Positions 25,532-34,616 are shown, counted from the first letter of the stretch. The stretch is 64,000 bases of DNA from an uncultured Oscillospiraceae bacterium (GCA_900549825.1 URQB01000001.1:62001-126000), one strand, 5' to 3'. A program made the numbers and translations. The notes: generated by a model from the letters alone, not told the origin.

Positions 25532-26474
25532 TCTCTACCGCCTCCAAGATGATTTTTGCATTCTCCCGCATGATGCCCTCATAGGCGGTCAGGCTGTCCG
25601 CCCCCTGTGTGACGGGATTCAGCGTGCAGAGCTTTGCGCCGGTCTCCCGGCTGAGGATTCCGGCAGAGCTGCCCTGATAATCCGGCTCGATGAAGATCGC
25701 CCGGATCCCGTGAGAGCGGATGAGCTCCACGGTTTCGATCAGCTCCTTTGTCCCCGGCTCGCCGCCGTCGTGCGTCTCAATCGCGCCGGCGATGACGAGG
25801 CCGTAGCGCTGTGCAAAATAATCGTACGCCTCATGGAAGGAGATAATCTCCGCGCCTTTGACGGGCGCGAGCGTCTTCATCAATTCCGCATCGAGCGCTT
25901 CCAGCCGCTTCACATAGGAAGCACGGTTTCCCTCAATTGTGTCTGCATATCCTGGCAGAAGCTGTTGAAGCCCCCGCGCGATGTTGTTGACCTCCTGAAT
26001 CGCGTTTGGCACGGCGAGCCAGACATGCGCGTTCTCCTCGTGCTCGTGTCCCACATGGCCGTGGGCTTCATCCGCCTCATGGCCATGCTCCTCCTCCTCA
26101 CAGAGGATTGCGATCCCCTCGCTCGCCGTGATGACCGGAAGGTCTGGCAATTGTTCGATTACCTTATCGAGAAAGCCTTCCATCCCCGCGCCGTTGATGA
26201 CGAAGGCATCCGCCGCTCCAAGCGCCTTCATATCCTTGGAGAGCAGCTGATAGTCGTGCAGGCAGCCCGCGTTCTGGGCCGTCATATTGAGGACCTTAAC
26301 GCCACTGATCCCTTCCGTCAGGTTGCGGGTAAAGAGATACATGGGGTAAAAGGAGGTGACAATCTGAAAATCGCTCTGTAATTGCTCCACGGGCGTGCAG
26401 CCTGAGAAGGCGATCAAAAGCACGCACAGCAAAGCGGAGAGTAGAGCAAGGCATTTTTTGCGTTTTTTCTGCAT
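25521..26474 (-). CDS. znuA: Zinc-binding ABC transporter substrate-binding lipoprotein
   Basis: Extracellular metal receptor (cluster A-I), 317 residues. Lipobox FSGC places the lipidated Cys at 26. A His/Glu-rich loop at about 120-145 (EEEEHGHEADEAHGHVGHEH) is typical of zinc ZnuA/AdcA proteins and absent from most manganese receptors. Other metal ligands: NGAGMEGF, NAHVW, SFHEAYDYF and IEPDYQGS. ATG 26474 is close after AAGGAGA. The promoter and dyad operator are at 26486-26534. Confidence 0.92.
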   Translation of the reverse strand: MQKKRKKCLALLSALLCVLLIAFSGCTPVEQLQSDFQIVTSFYPMYLFTRNLTEGISGVKVLNMTAQNAGCLHDYQLLSKDMKALGAADAFVINGAGMEGFLDKVIEQLPDLPVITASEGIAILCEEEEHGHEADEAHGHVGHEHEENAHVWLAVPNAIQEVNNIARGLQQLLPGYADTIEGNRASYVKRLEALDAELMKTLAPVKGAEIISFHEAYDYFAQRYGLVIAGAIETHDGGEPGTKELIETVELIRSHGIRAIFIEPDYQGSSAGILSRETGAKLCTLNPVTQGADSLTAYEGIMRENAKIILEAVENGG

Positions 26475-26485
26475 AAGGTCTCCTT

Positions 26486-26504
26486 ATTGCAAGTCATTTG
26501 CATT
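26486..26504 (-). promoter_or_regulatory. Dyad operator of the zinc transporter operon (Fur/Zur-family-like)
   Basis: 9-1-9 inverted repeat ATTGCAAGT C ATTTGCATT with 7 of 9 positions symmetric, lying between the -10 box and the RBS of znuA, where a bound Zur-type repressor would block initiation. The exact repressor is not in the window. Confidence 0.5.
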
Positions 26505-26505
26505 A

Positions 26506-26534
26506 AGTATAGCGGATTGATGCATGAAAGTCAA
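26506..26534 (-). promoter_or_regulatory. Promoter of the zinc transporter operon
   Basis: Minus strand TTGACT (26529-26534), 17-base spacer, TATACT (26506-26511). Confidence 0.8.
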
Positions 26535-26598
26535 TCTCCTTCCCTTTATTATGACTACAATATTGAAAATCAAACCATACTTTTCGGCGGCCCACCAA

Positions 26599-26627
26599 TT
26601 GCGCATATCCCTGAATTATGCTATCAT
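26599..26627 (+). promoter_or_regulatory. Promoter of ddl
   Basis: TTGCGC (26599-26604), 17-base spacer, TATCAT (26622-26627), 54 bases before the ATG. Confidence 0.5.
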
Positions 26628-26680
26628 ATAAAGGTTTTAGGAATCCAATTCCGGCTTTTGCGCAGGAAGGAGTATTTTTT

Positions 26681-27754
26681 ATGAAAAAAGTCCTGGTCCT
26701 CTTCGGCGGCGTATCGAGCGAGCACGAGGTCTCCCTCGTCTCGGCGCGCAGCGTGATCCAGAATATCCCGCGGGACCGCTATGAGGTACTCACCCTCGGC
26801 ATCACCAAGCAGGGTGAATGGCTGCTCTATGAAGGCTGCGCAGATGCCCTGCCGGAGGACAAATGGCTGGAAACCGGCACGCGGACATCCGCCGTACTCT
26901 CGCCGGACGCCTCCCATCACGGTCTGTTGATTTTTGAAAACGGTACAACGCGCTTGGAGCGTATCGATGTGGTCTTCCCCGTCCTGCACGGCAAAAACGG
27001 CGAGGATGGTACAATGCAGGGCCTTTTGCAGCTTGCGCGGATTCCCTTCGTCGGCTGCGGCTGCACGGCCTCCGCCATTACGATGGATAAGGCGATCACA
27101 AACGCCATGACGGATGTTGCAGGCATCCCGCAGGCAAAATGGCTGCCCCTGACCCGGTTCGATTATCAAAAGGACGCCTCCGCTCTGCGTAAAAATGCGG
27201 TCGACTGGCTCGGCTTCCCGATCTTTGTAAAGCCAGCAAACGCCGGCTCCTCGGTCGGCGTTGGAAAAGCCCGAAGCGAAGAAGAGCTGGCCGATGCGAT
27301 CGAAAAGGCCTTTGCGCATGACGACAAGCTCGTCCTGGAGGAGGGCATCGACGGCATGGAGGTCGAATGCGCCGTGCTCGGCAATGAGGAGCCAAAGGCC
27401 TCCACGGTGGGGGAGGTCGTCCCCTGCAATGATTTTTACGATTACGAGGCAAAATATATTGCAAACGACAGCGAGCTCCATATCCCCGCCCGCCTGCCGG
27501 AGGAGACGATCCAAGCGGTGCGCGCCGCCGCCTGCCGTGTTTTCACCGCCATGGGCTGCTCCGGGCTTGCACGTGTGGATTTCTTCGTGCGCAAAAAAGA
27601 TGGCGCAGTGCTCTTAAACGAGCCGAACACCATCCCGGGCTTTACGCCCATCAGCATGTATCCGAAGCTCTGGGATAAAAGCGGCCTGCCTTATGGCGAG
27701 CTGCTCGACCGGCTCATCCGGCTGGCCCTGGAGAAATGGGAACCGAACGGCTGA
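26681..27754 (+). CDS. ddl: D-alanine-D-alanine ligase
   Basis: ATP-grasp enzyme joining two D-Ala for the peptidoglycan stem peptide, 357 residues. Signatures: LFGGVSSEHEVSL (about 7-19), FPVLHGKNGEDGTMQG (about 96), FVKPANAGSSVGVGKA (about 185), DFYDYEAKYIAN (about 250), NTIPGFTPISMYPKL (about 316). The Lys-Tyr in EAKY is the form seen in D-Ala-D-Ala ligases rather than in VanA-type D-Ala-D-Lac ligases. ATG 26681 is 8 bases after GGAAGGAG; upstream in-frame codons to 26618 overlap the promoter. Confidence 0.95.
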   Translation: MKKVLVLFGGVSSEHEVSLVSARSVIQNIPRDRYEVLTLGITKQGEWLLYEGCADALPEDKWLETGTRTSAVLSPDASHHGLLIFENGTTRLERIDVVFPVLHGKNGEDGTMQGLLQLARIPFVGCGCTASAITMDKAITNAMTDVAGIPQAKWLPLTRFDYQKDASALRKNAVDWLGFPIFVKPANAGSSVGVGKARSEEELADAIEKAFAHDDKLVLEEGIDGMEVECAVLGNEEPKASTVGEVVPCNDFYDYEAKYIANDSELHIPARLPEETIQAVRAAACRVFTAMGCSGLARVDFFVRKKDGAVLLNEPNTIPGFTPISMYPKLWDKSGLPYGELLDRLIRLALEKWEPNG

Positions 27755-27781
27755 GCGCCGCATCCCCATGTTTGCGAAAGG

Positions 27782-28234
27782 ATGTTCAGGATTTTGGAAA
27801 AGGACGTTATCATAGAAATTGCCGACCAGCATGAGACGGAGGGCGACATACAGAGCATGTCCATGACCACTGTCGGCTCCCTTTGCGGCACGTCGGAGGA
27901 TTACTCGCTGACCTATACGGATCACGACGGCGAGCTGGAGGGCTGTATCACCACCCTGCATGTAGAAAACGGACGCCGCGTGACGATGACGCGGACGGGA
28001 AGCTACCAGTCCGAATTGATCATGGAGCTTGGCCGGCGGCACAATTGCCATTATACAACGCCCTACGGCGAGCTGATGATCGGCGTATTCACCCAGAAGG
28101 TGAATTCCCTGATGGACGAACACGGCGGGCGGCTCGAATTCCACTATACGCTCGATTTCAACGCCGGCCTCGCCGCGCGCAACGAGCTGGTCATCACGGT
28201 GAAGGAGGTAAATGCAGGATGTCAAAACTCGTAA
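27782..28234 (+). CDS. DUF1934 family protein (YwiB-like)
   Basis: 150 residues, lipocalin-like beta-barrel family found just upstream of argS in many Bacillota. Characteristic blocks: MTTVGSLCGTSEDYSLTYTD, TTLHVENGRRVTMTRTG, TPYGELMIGVFTQKV, LDFNAGLAARNELVITV. Function unknown. The start is uncertain: ATG 27782 sits almost on AAGGA; TTG 27794 would be better spaced. It overlaps the argS start by 16 bases, so the pair is coupled. Confidence 0.85.
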   Translation: MFRILEKDVIIEIADQHETEGDIQSMSMTTVGSLCGTSEDYSLTYTDHDGELEGCITTLHVENGRRVTMTRTGSYQSELIMELGRRHNCHYTTPYGELMIGVFTQKVNSLMDEHGGRLEFHYTLDFNAGLAARNELVITVKEVNAGCQNS

Positions 28235-29913
28235 AGGAAACGGAAAACACACTGCGTCAGGCGGTGCTCGACGCAATGGGGAAGGCAGTGGCAGACGACG
28301 CTCTGCCGCCGGAGCCTGTTCCAGCGTTCACGGTAGAGGTCCCGGCTGACCGGGCCAACGGCGACTATGCGACCAACGCCGCCATGGCCTGCGCCAAAGC
28401 CTTCCGCATGGCGCCGCGCAAAATTGCAGAAGAAATCGCCGGGCGTATCGATCTTTCGGATACCTTTTTCAGCCGCTGCGAAGTAGCTGGCCCCGGATTT
28501 CTGAATTTCTTCCTGGATGATCGCTACTATGCCGCGATTTTGCAGGATATCCGTGCCTGCGGCAAGGATTACGGCCGCTCCGATTTCGGCAAGGGCAAAC
28601 GGGTGATGGTGGAATTCGTCTCCGCCAACCCGACCGGCCCGATGCACATGGGCAACGCCCGCGGCGGCGCATTGGGGGATTGCCTCTCCGCTGTGCTCGA
28701 CTATGCAGGTTATGAGGTCTGCCGGGAATTCTATGTCAACGACGCAGGCAATCAGATCGAGAAATTCGCGCTCTCGCTGGAGGTGCGTTATCTCCAGCAT
28801 TATCTGGGAGAAGATGCGATTGAGCTGCCGGAGGACAGCTACCACGGCGACGACATCCGCGTCCGTGCGGAGGAATTCGCCGCGGTTTACGGCGACCGAT
28901 ATGTAAACGCGGAGGAGGGCGAACGCCGGAAAGCGCTCGTGGATTTTGCCCTGCCGAAGAATATCGCCGGTATGCGGGAAACGCTCTCCAAATACCGCAT
29001 CCATTACGACAACTGGTTTTATGAGAGCACGGTCCATCAGGACGGGGAGCTTCAGGAAACCATTGAACTGTTCAAGCAGGCGGGCCTGACCTATGAAAAG
29101 GACGGCGCGCTCTGGTACAAGGCGACCGAGCGCGGGGCGGAAAAGGATGAGGTGCTCGTGCGCGCCAATGGGAACCCGACCTACTTTGCCGCGGACGTTG
29201 CCTACCACCGCAACAAGCTTGTGGGGCGCGGGTATGATAAAGCCATCGATATCTGGGGCGCGGATCACCACGGCCATGTCGCCCGCATGAAGGGCGCGCT
29301 CGAGGCAATCGGGATCGATTCCTCCCGCCTCGACGTGATCCTGATGCAGCTCGTGCGGCTGGTCAGCGGCGGCGAGGTCGTGCGCATGTCCAAGCGGACG
29401 GGTAAGGCCATCACGCTGACCGACCTGCTCGACGATATCCCGGTCGACGCGGCGCGCTTCCTCTTCAACTTGCGCGAGCCCGGCTCCCAGATGGAATTCG
29501 ATCTCGACCTGGCCGTGGAACAGAGCGCGCAGAATCCCGTGTATTACTGCCAGTACGCACATGCCAGGATCTGCAGCATCCTGAAAAAACTAGCCGGGGA
29601 GGGCGTTATCCCGCGCGACTGCACACAGGAGGAGCTGTGCCTGCTGTCCGCTCCGGAAGAACGGGCGCTCATCCGCCATCTGTCGGCCCTGACCGATGAA
29701 ATCGTTCTCGCCGCCAGGAATTACGACCCTGCGCGGATCACCCGATATGTGATCGAGCTGGCGACTCTTTTCCATAAATTTTACAATGCCTGCCGCGTCC
29801 GCGTGGAGGAGGAAGCCCTCATGCAGGCACGGATTTCCCTTTGTATCTGCGTGCGGGATACCATCCGCAATATTCTGGAAATGCTCAAAATCACCGTGCC
29901 GGAGAGTATGTAA
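28219..29913 (+). CDS. argS: Arginine-tRNA ligase
   Basis: Class I aminoacyl-tRNA synthetase, 564 residues, normal size. N-terminal ArgRS additional domain (about 1-105); HIGH-equivalent SANPTGPMHMGNARGG at about 130; KMSKS-equivalent VRMSKRTGKA at about 390; the C-terminal anticodon domain contains QYAHARICSIL and FHKFYNACRV. GAAGGAGG lies 10 bases before ATG 28219; the much longer open frame to 27883 is only an overlap with DUF1934. It ends before a terminator at 29926. Confidence 0.96.
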   Translation: MSKLVKETENTLRQAVLDAMGKAVADDALPPEPVPAFTVEVPADRANGDYATNAAMACAKAFRMAPRKIAEEIAGRIDLSDTFFSRCEVAGPGFLNFFLDDRYYAAILQDIRACGKDYGRSDFGKGKRVMVEFVSANPTGPMHMGNARGGALGDCLSAVLDYAGYEVCREFYVNDAGNQIEKFALSLEVRYLQHYLGEDAIELPEDSYHGDDIRVRAEEFAAVYGDRYVNAEEGERRKALVDFALPKNIAGMRETLSKYRIHYDNWFYESTVHQDGELQETIELFKQAGLTYEKDGALWYKATERGAEKDEVLVRANGNPTYFAADVAYHRNKLVGRGYDKAIDIWGADHHGHVARMKGALEAIGIDSSRLDVILMQLVRLVSGGEVVRMSKRTGKAITLTDLLDDIPVDAARFLFNLREPGSQMEFDLDLAVEQSAQNPVYYCQYAHARICSILKKLAGEGVIPRDCTQEELCLLSAPEERALIRHLSALTDEIVLAARNYDPARITRYVIELATLFHKFYNACRVRVEEEALMQARISLCICVRDTIRNILEMLKITVPESM

Positions 29914-29925
29914 TTGATCGAAATA

Positions 29926-29965
29926 AAAACAGCCGGAAAGGTAATGAACCGCTCCGGCTGTTTTT
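29926..29965 (+). terminator. Terminator of ddl-DUF1934-argS
   Basis: 12-bp stem (29926-29937 with 29953-29964), 15-base loop, T-run. Confidence 0.85.
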
Positions 29966-30038
29966 CGTTTTGGAGCCATAGGGGGCAGAGAGATTTCTGA
30001 TCCTCCCTGCATCACCCTACCATTTTGATGCTTCCTGT

Positions 30039-30206
30039 CTATTGTTGCTGCCCCTTCAGGATTTTTTCCGCCACAGCGCGCAGCTGTGCCTCATCCGTGA
30101 TCTGGATGCCCGTCTGCGCAATCGTCTCCTGAACGAAAACAGGCAGCGTTTTAAAATACTGGTTGAGCTTCTGATCCTCCCAGGCGGGCGTTGGACTCTG
30201 TGCCAT
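30039..30206 (-). CDS. Small acidic protein of unknown function (55 residues)
   Basis: A 55-codon frame on the minus strand: GGAGGTG lies 8 bases before ATG 30206 and it closes with TAG at 30039. The peptide starts MAQSPTPAWEDQKLNQYF and has a helical, amphipathic body (TLPVFVQETIAQ, ITDEAQLRAVAEKILKG). No cysteine, no membrane segment. The strong RBS and natural amino-acid composition argue that it is real. It lies downstream of lysC, separated by a terminator, so it probably has its own promoter. Family not recognised. Confidence 0.6.
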   Translation of the reverse strand: MAQSPTPAWEDQKLNQYFKTLPVFVQETIAQTGIQITDEAQLRAVAEKILKGQQQ

Positions 30207-30283
30207 TCGGTTCACCTCCGTTTTCGCTCCGTCTTACTGTTTGACGGATCACATTACAACACTTAGTATCTGCCGAAATACGG

Positions 30284-30322
30284 AAAAAAACCGCCCGGGC
30301 ACTGTCGCTCGGGCGGTTTTTT
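30284..30322 (-). terminator. Terminator of hom-lysC
   Basis: CCGCCCG/CGGGCGG stem (30291-30297 with 30310-30316) flanked by A7 and T6, so usable from both strands. Confidence 0.85.
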
Positions 30323-30334
30323 AAAAAAATCGCA

Positions 30335-31546
30335 TTATTCTACCGGGATAAACGCCTTGTGCACCGCCGCCACAGCGCGGTCGGCATCCTTCTCATCGAT
30401 CAGGACGGAGATCTTGATTTCGCTTGTGGCAATCATCTGGATATTGACATCGATCTCATACAGCGCCTCAAACATCTTCGCCGCCGTGCCGGGATGCGTT
30501 TCCATACCCGCGCCGACCACGCTGATCTTTGCCACCTGATTATCCGTTACGATCTCCTTACCCGCAAGCTCTTCAAACGAAGTGGAGAGGATCTCGGAAA
30601 CCGCAGCGCCGTTTTCCCTGCTGACAGTGAAGGAGATATCCTTCGTGCCGTCGCGGCCGACAGACTGCAGGATGATATCGACATTGATGCCTTTCGACGC
30701 AAGCTTGCTGAAGATTTTAAACGCGATGCCCGGCACATCCGGCACGCCGATGATGGAGACGCGCGTCACATTTGTATCCTTTGTAACCCCTCTGACCAGC
30801 ATTTTTTCCATTTTGGCAACCTCCTTCACAATTGTGCCAGGCACCCTCTTGAGACTGGAGAGCACCTCTACCTCGACATTATATTTTTTCGCCATTTCCA
30901 CAGAACGGTTATTGAGCACCTGCGCGCCGAGCGTGGCCAGCTCCAGCATCTCATCATAGGTGATTTCCTTGAGCTTTTTCGCGCCCTCTACCTTACGCGG
31001 GTCTGCGGTGTATACGCCCTCCACGTCGGTGAAGATCTGGCAGCGCTCCGCATGCAGGGAAGCGGCCAGTGCGACAGCGGTCGTATCCGAGCCGCCGCGG
31101 CCGAAGGTTGTCACATCGTCGTACTTATTGATGCCCTGGAAGCCCGCGACCACAACAATATTCTTCCGGCCGATCTCCGCGCGCAGGCGATCGGTTTTGA
31201 TGGATTTGATGCGCGCGTTGCCGTAAGCGGAGCTGGTCTGAAAGCCTGCCTGCCAGCCCAGCAGGGAAATCACGGGAAAGCCGAGCTTTTCGATCGCCAT
31301 CGCAAGCAGAGAGGCCGACATCTGCTCGCCCGCGGTAAGGAGCATATCCATCTCGCGCTTGGAGCCCTTGGGATTGATTTCAGCCGCCTTTTCGATCAGG
31401 TCATCGGTCGTATCGCCCTGCGCGGATACCACCACGACAACGTCATTTCCCTCGCTGTAGGTCTGCGTGACGATCTGCGCGACATTGCGCACCTTGCCGG
31501 CATCCGCAACGGAGCTGCCGCCGAATTTCTGAACAATGAGTGCCAT
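30335..31546 (-). CDS. lysC: Aspartate kinase
   Basis: First step of the Lys/Met/Thr pathway, phosphorylating L-aspartate. 403 residues. KFGGSSVAD at the N-terminus, GRGGSDTTAVALAA near 150, FTDVEGVYTADPRKV near 172; two C-terminal ACT regions (about 260-403) imply feedback inhibition. AGGAGGG precedes ATG 31546. It follows hom by 18 bases, so aspartate-semialdehyde supply and the homoserine branch are co-expressed; no asd gene is here. No lysine riboswitch is apparent before the operon. Confidence 0.96.
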   Translation of the reverse strand: MALIVQKFGGSSVADAGKVRNVAQIVTQTYSEGNDVVVVVSAQGDTTDDLIEKAAEINPKGSKREMDMLLTAGEQMSASLLAMAIEKLGFPVISLLGWQAGFQTSSAYGNARIKSIKTDRLRAEIGRKNIVVVAGFQGINKYDDVTTFGRGGSDTTAVALAASLHAERCQIFTDVEGVYTADPRKVEGAKKLKEITYDEMLELATLGAQVLNNRSVEMAKKYNVEVEVLSSLKRVPGTIVKEVAKMEKMLVRGVTKDTNVTRVSIIGVPDVPGIAFKIFSKLASKGINVDIILQSVGRDGTKDISFTVSRENGAAVSEILSTSFEELAGKEIVTDNQVAKISVVGAGMETHPGTAAKMFEALYEIDVNIQMIATSEIKISVLIDEKDADRAVAAVHKAFIPVE

Positions 31547-31564
31547 TGCAATACCCTCCTATTA

Positions 31565-32803
31565 TCAATAATCCGTTATGCGGATCACGGATTGCGGCGC
31601 AAGCCCTGCGAGCCCGGCAAGCTTCGCCTGCAGCTCCCGCTCCGTATCCTGTGGTGTAATAAATGCAATTTCGTCCTCCGGCGCATCCTCACAATGAAGA
31701 AGCGTCACATCCCCAAACGCATCCCGGACGGCCTGTACAGCCGCCTCAGGCTGCCCGGCCTGTGCACGCACATAAAGGGCTGTCTGCATATCGCGGTAAT
31801 CCGCCACATAGCCCTCCTCGCTGTTGCCCCAGCCGAAGAGCTTCTTGCGCTTGAGATGCTTTGCACAGTCGATCACATCGGCCACAACGGCGCTCGCTGT
31901 GGGCATCTTGCCCGCGCCGCGGCCGTAAAAGACCACGTCGCCGATCGCGTCGCCGCGCACAAGGATCGCGTTGAACACATCGTCCACGCCGGCGAGCTGG
32001 CTGTGGCGCTCTACCACGGCGGGGCTGACCATTGCGCTGATCCGGCCGCCGTCCAGCCGCTTGGCACGCCCGAGCAGCTTGATCACACCGCCCCAGGCCC
32101 GGATATATTCCACATCCCGCAGATGAATTTTGGTAATGCCCTCTGTATAGACGCCATCTGGATACACATGCTTGCCAAAAGCGAGAGAGGCAAGAATGCA
32201 GATCTTACGGCAGGCGTCGATGCCCTCGATATCGGCTGTGGGGTCCTTTTCCGCATAGCCGTTCTCCTGCGCCAGGCGCAACGCGTCCTCAAAGCTCATC
32301 TGATCCTCAATCATCCGGGTCAGGATGAAATTCGTTGTGCCGTTGAGAATCCCGGCGATCTCATCGATCTCATTGGCGGCGAGGCACTGGCTGATCGGCC
32401 GGATGATCGGGATACCGCCGCCGACGCTCGCCTCAAAGAGGAAGTTGACATTATTTTCCTCAGCGGCCTGCAGCAGCTCGTACCCCTTTGCCGCCACAAG
32501 CTCCTTATTGGAGGTGACCACACTCTTGCCAGCCCTGAGGCATGCGAGCACATACTCAAACGCCGGATGCAGGCCGCCCATCGTCTCAACGACGATCTTG
32601 ACCTCCTTATCCTGCAGGATCAATTGAAAATCCTTAATGAATTTTTTTTCATTCGGGTCACCCGGAAAGTCGCGCAGGTCAAGGATGTACCTGATCTCCA
32701 TCTCGGTCTGGGTGCTTCTGCGCACAATGCTGTCGTGATTCTTGCCAAACAGCTCCACCACGCCCGAGCCGACCACGCCATACCCCATTACCGCTACATA
32801 CAT
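31565..32803 (-). CDS. hom: Homoserine dehydrogenase
   Basis: Reduces aspartate semialdehyde to homoserine, the branch to Thr and Met. 412 residues. NAD(P) fold MGYGVVGSGVVELF (about 6-19), TSNKELVA near 105, GGGIPIIRPI near 133, GTTNFILTRM near 160, KDPTADIEGIDA near 190, and a C-terminal ACT domain (about 330-412). ATG 32803 is 9 bases after AAAGGAG; the frame start at 32824 precedes that RBS. First gene of hom-lysC. Confidence 0.95.
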   Translation of the reverse strand: MYVAVMGYGVVGSGVVELFGKNHDSIVRRSTQTEMEIRYILDLRDFPGDPNEKKFIKDFQLILQDKEVKIVVETMGGLHPAFEYVLACLRAGKSVVTSNKELVAAKGYELLQAAEENNVNFLFEASVGGGIPIIRPISQCLAANEIDEIAGILNGTTNFILTRMIEDQMSFEDALRLAQENGYAEKDPTADIEGIDACRKICILASLAFGKHVYPDGVYTEGITKIHLRDVEYIRAWGGVIKLLGRAKRLDGGRISAMVSPAVVERHSQLAGVDDVFNAILVRGDAIGDVVFYGRGAGKMPTASAVVADVIDCAKHLKRKKLFGWGNSEEGYVADYRDMQTALYVRAQAGQPEAAVQAVRDAFGDVTLLHCEDAPEDEIAFITPQDTERELQAKLAGLAGLAPQSVIRITDY

Positions 32804-32824
32804 GTGTGACAACTCCTTTAACAT

Positions 32825-33124
32825 TCAGCGGGGAATTTGATAAACTAGGGAATCTCAGAATATTTTATCATAAAGCAGCGGCATAATAAAGGGAGAAATT
32901 TAACTTTTTTCTTTTCCCTGTCACATACGTCAGAACTGCCCGCTAAGGCGGAGAGAAAAGAAAGAATTTTGTAACTTATTTTTAATTGTATTCCCTACCT
33001 GACTGTTATAGAATACAAATAACCTTTTCTTTCAGCAAAGAACGTTGTTTTCGCCGCGGGCCATCTGTTATGCGTTTCAAAATCACCGCTGTTCCCTTTG
33101 GGCGGCGGCCATCAAGGATGTGGT
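32825..33124. other. Divergent intergenic region hom / AI-2E transporter
   Basis: AT-rich, about 300 bases. On the plus strand TTGTAT (32986-32991), 17-base spacer, TAGAAT (33009-33014) is a plausible promoter for the transporter gene. No clear promoter seen for hom. No ORF with an RBS. Confidence 0.45.
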
Positions 33125-34330
33125 ATGATGACAAAAATCGAAAAACGCAGACGCTTTATCATCAATACGGTCTATTTTGCAATCATCCTGGGCCTGTTTT
33201 ATTGCTTTATGCGGTTCGCCTTCTGGACATGCTTCCCCTTTATCCTGGCCTTTTTCGTTGCCATGGCCCTGCAGCGCCCGGTCAACTGGATCACGCGCAA
33301 AACCCCGCTGAAAAAAGGGCTTGTCTCCGGGCTTGCCGTCCTTCTCGCCCTCGCGGCGATTGTTGCGGTGCTCGCGCTCATCGGCGTGCGGATCGTGGAT
33401 GAGCTGCGGGGCTTTTTCTCCCTGATCACGGTAAAGCTTGACAACCTGCCCGTTTTTCTCAAGCAGACGGAAGCCTGGATTTTGGAAAACATCCACTTCC
33501 TGCCGGACAGCATCGAGACGATGGCGGCCAACAGCATCCGCGAGCTTTTCCACGACCTGGAAACCGGCGCTGCAAACGGCAAGCTGAATATCGATCTCTC
33601 GATCCTCTCTTCCCCGCTTTCCGGCGTATGGAACACGGCAAAGCAGATCCCCACGATCTTCCTCGCCACCCTGATCTCCATTATCGCCTGCTGCTTTATG
33701 ACGGCTGATTACGACCGCCTTGTTAACTTTATCAAACGCCAGCTGCCCCGGGAGCGCAAGGAAGCGCTGGGCGCCTCCAAGCGGCTTCTCTTCTCCTCCA
33801 TGTTCAAAATGCTGCGAGCTTATCTGCTGATCATCCTGATCACCTTCTGTGAGATGGCGCTCGGGCTCGGCATCCTGAAGCTGACCGGCCTTTATGAGAG
33901 CAACTATATCCTTGCCATCGCATTATTGACTGCGATCGTCGATATCCTCCCGGTATTGGGGACGGGGACCGTCCTGATCCCATGGGCGGTATTTTCGCTC
34001 TTTACGGATAAAATCGGCTTCGGCATCGGCCTGCTGGTCCTCTATGCGGCGATCTCCGTCATCCGGCAGATCATCGAGCCAAAGCTCGTCGCCGGTCAGC
34101 TCGGCCTTCCGCCCGTTGTGACGATTGTGGGCATGTATATCGGGCTGCAGCTGTTTGGCTTTATCGGCCTCTTCCTGGTTCCGCTGACGCTGATTATGCT
34201 CAAGCTGCTCAATGATCAGGGCGTGATCCATCTCTGGAAAAAGAGCGATGAGCAAGCGCCTGTAACTGCACCGCCAGAACCGGCTGCAGAAAGCGATGCC
34301 GCTCCGCCGCCGGACAGGCCCGCAGAATAA
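33125..34330 (+). CDS. AI-2E family transporter (UPF0118 / YtvI-like)
   Basis: Polytopic membrane protein, about 401 residues, with the family layout: two N-terminal hydrophobic hairpins, a soluble middle (about 115-185), then C-terminal hydrophobic segments with ALLTAIVDILPVLGTGTVLIPWA (near 270), VIRQIIEPKLVAGQLGL and TIVGMYIGLQLFG. Members export small solutes or act as Na+/H+ antiporters; substrate unknown. The tail is Pro/Ala-rich and disordered. ATG 33125 or 33128, both after AAGGAT; the frame start at 33098 has no RBS. Confidence 0.88.
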   Translation: MMTKIEKRRRFIINTVYFAIILGLFYCFMRFAFWTCFPFILAFFVAMALQRPVNWITRKTPLKKGLVSGLAVLLALAAIVAVLALIGVRIVDELRGFFSLITVKLDNLPVFLKQTEAWILENIHFLPDSIETMAANSIRELFHDLETGAANGKLNIDLSILSSPLSGVWNTAKQIPTIFLATLISIIACCFMTADYDRLVNFIKRQLPRERKEALGASKRLLFSSMFKMLRAYLLIILITFCEMALGLGILKLTGLYESNYILAIALLTAIVDILPVLGTGTVLIPWAVFSLFTDKIGFGIGLLVLYAAISVIRQIIEPKLVAGQLGLPPVVTIVGMYIGLQLFGFIGLFLVPLTLIMLKLLNDQGVIHLWKKSDEQAPVTAPPEPAAESDAAPPPDRPAE

Positions 34331-34376
34331 GTGCTTGGTCTCAAATATCAGCTTTTACAAACTGAATGTGATTCGT

Positions 34377-34424
34377 ACGCCGCAAAAATTGTTGCCCTGC
34401 AATTTTTGCGGCGTGCTGTTTTTA
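34377..34424 (+). terminator. Terminator of the AI-2E transporter gene
   Basis: Perfect 15-bp stem (34377-34391 with 34400-34414), 8-base loop, followed by GCTGTTTTTATGTTTTT. Confidence 0.85.
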
Positions 34425-34477
34425 TGTTTTTCCAGCCAAAGAAAAACATTCCATACCGAATTTTTCATCGCGTATGG

Positions 34478-34506
34478 GTATAAAAATTTCCACGACGCAG
34501 ATACTA
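34478..34506 (+). promoter_or_regulatory. Sigma-G-like promoter of spoVT
   Basis: GTATA (34478-34482), 17-base spacer, GATACTA (34500-34506), against the sigma-G pattern GHATR-18-CATWHTA: one base mismatch in the -10 and spacer one short. spoVT is a sigma-G gene in Bacillus. Confidence 0.45.
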
Positions 34507-34616
34507 TTTTTGCTTCAGACGGCGGCGGACTCTGTTTCCCGTCCTGTTCCAAATGTTATCCGCCGGCCTGTGCGACGGCGGTCAAGGAAAATCATAATGG
34601 AGGAGTTATCTATACT

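Noticed and set aside
27883..28218. Long 5' extension of argS
   Set aside because: It only overlaps DUF1934 in another frame; ATG 28219 has a perfect RBS and the normal argS N-terminus.
30359..32809. 816-codon open frame on the plus strand
   Set aside because: It lies antisense to lysC and hom, whose motifs are clear. Composition is His/Arg/Asp/Leu-rich as in antisense frames of GC-rich genes, and there is no RBS.
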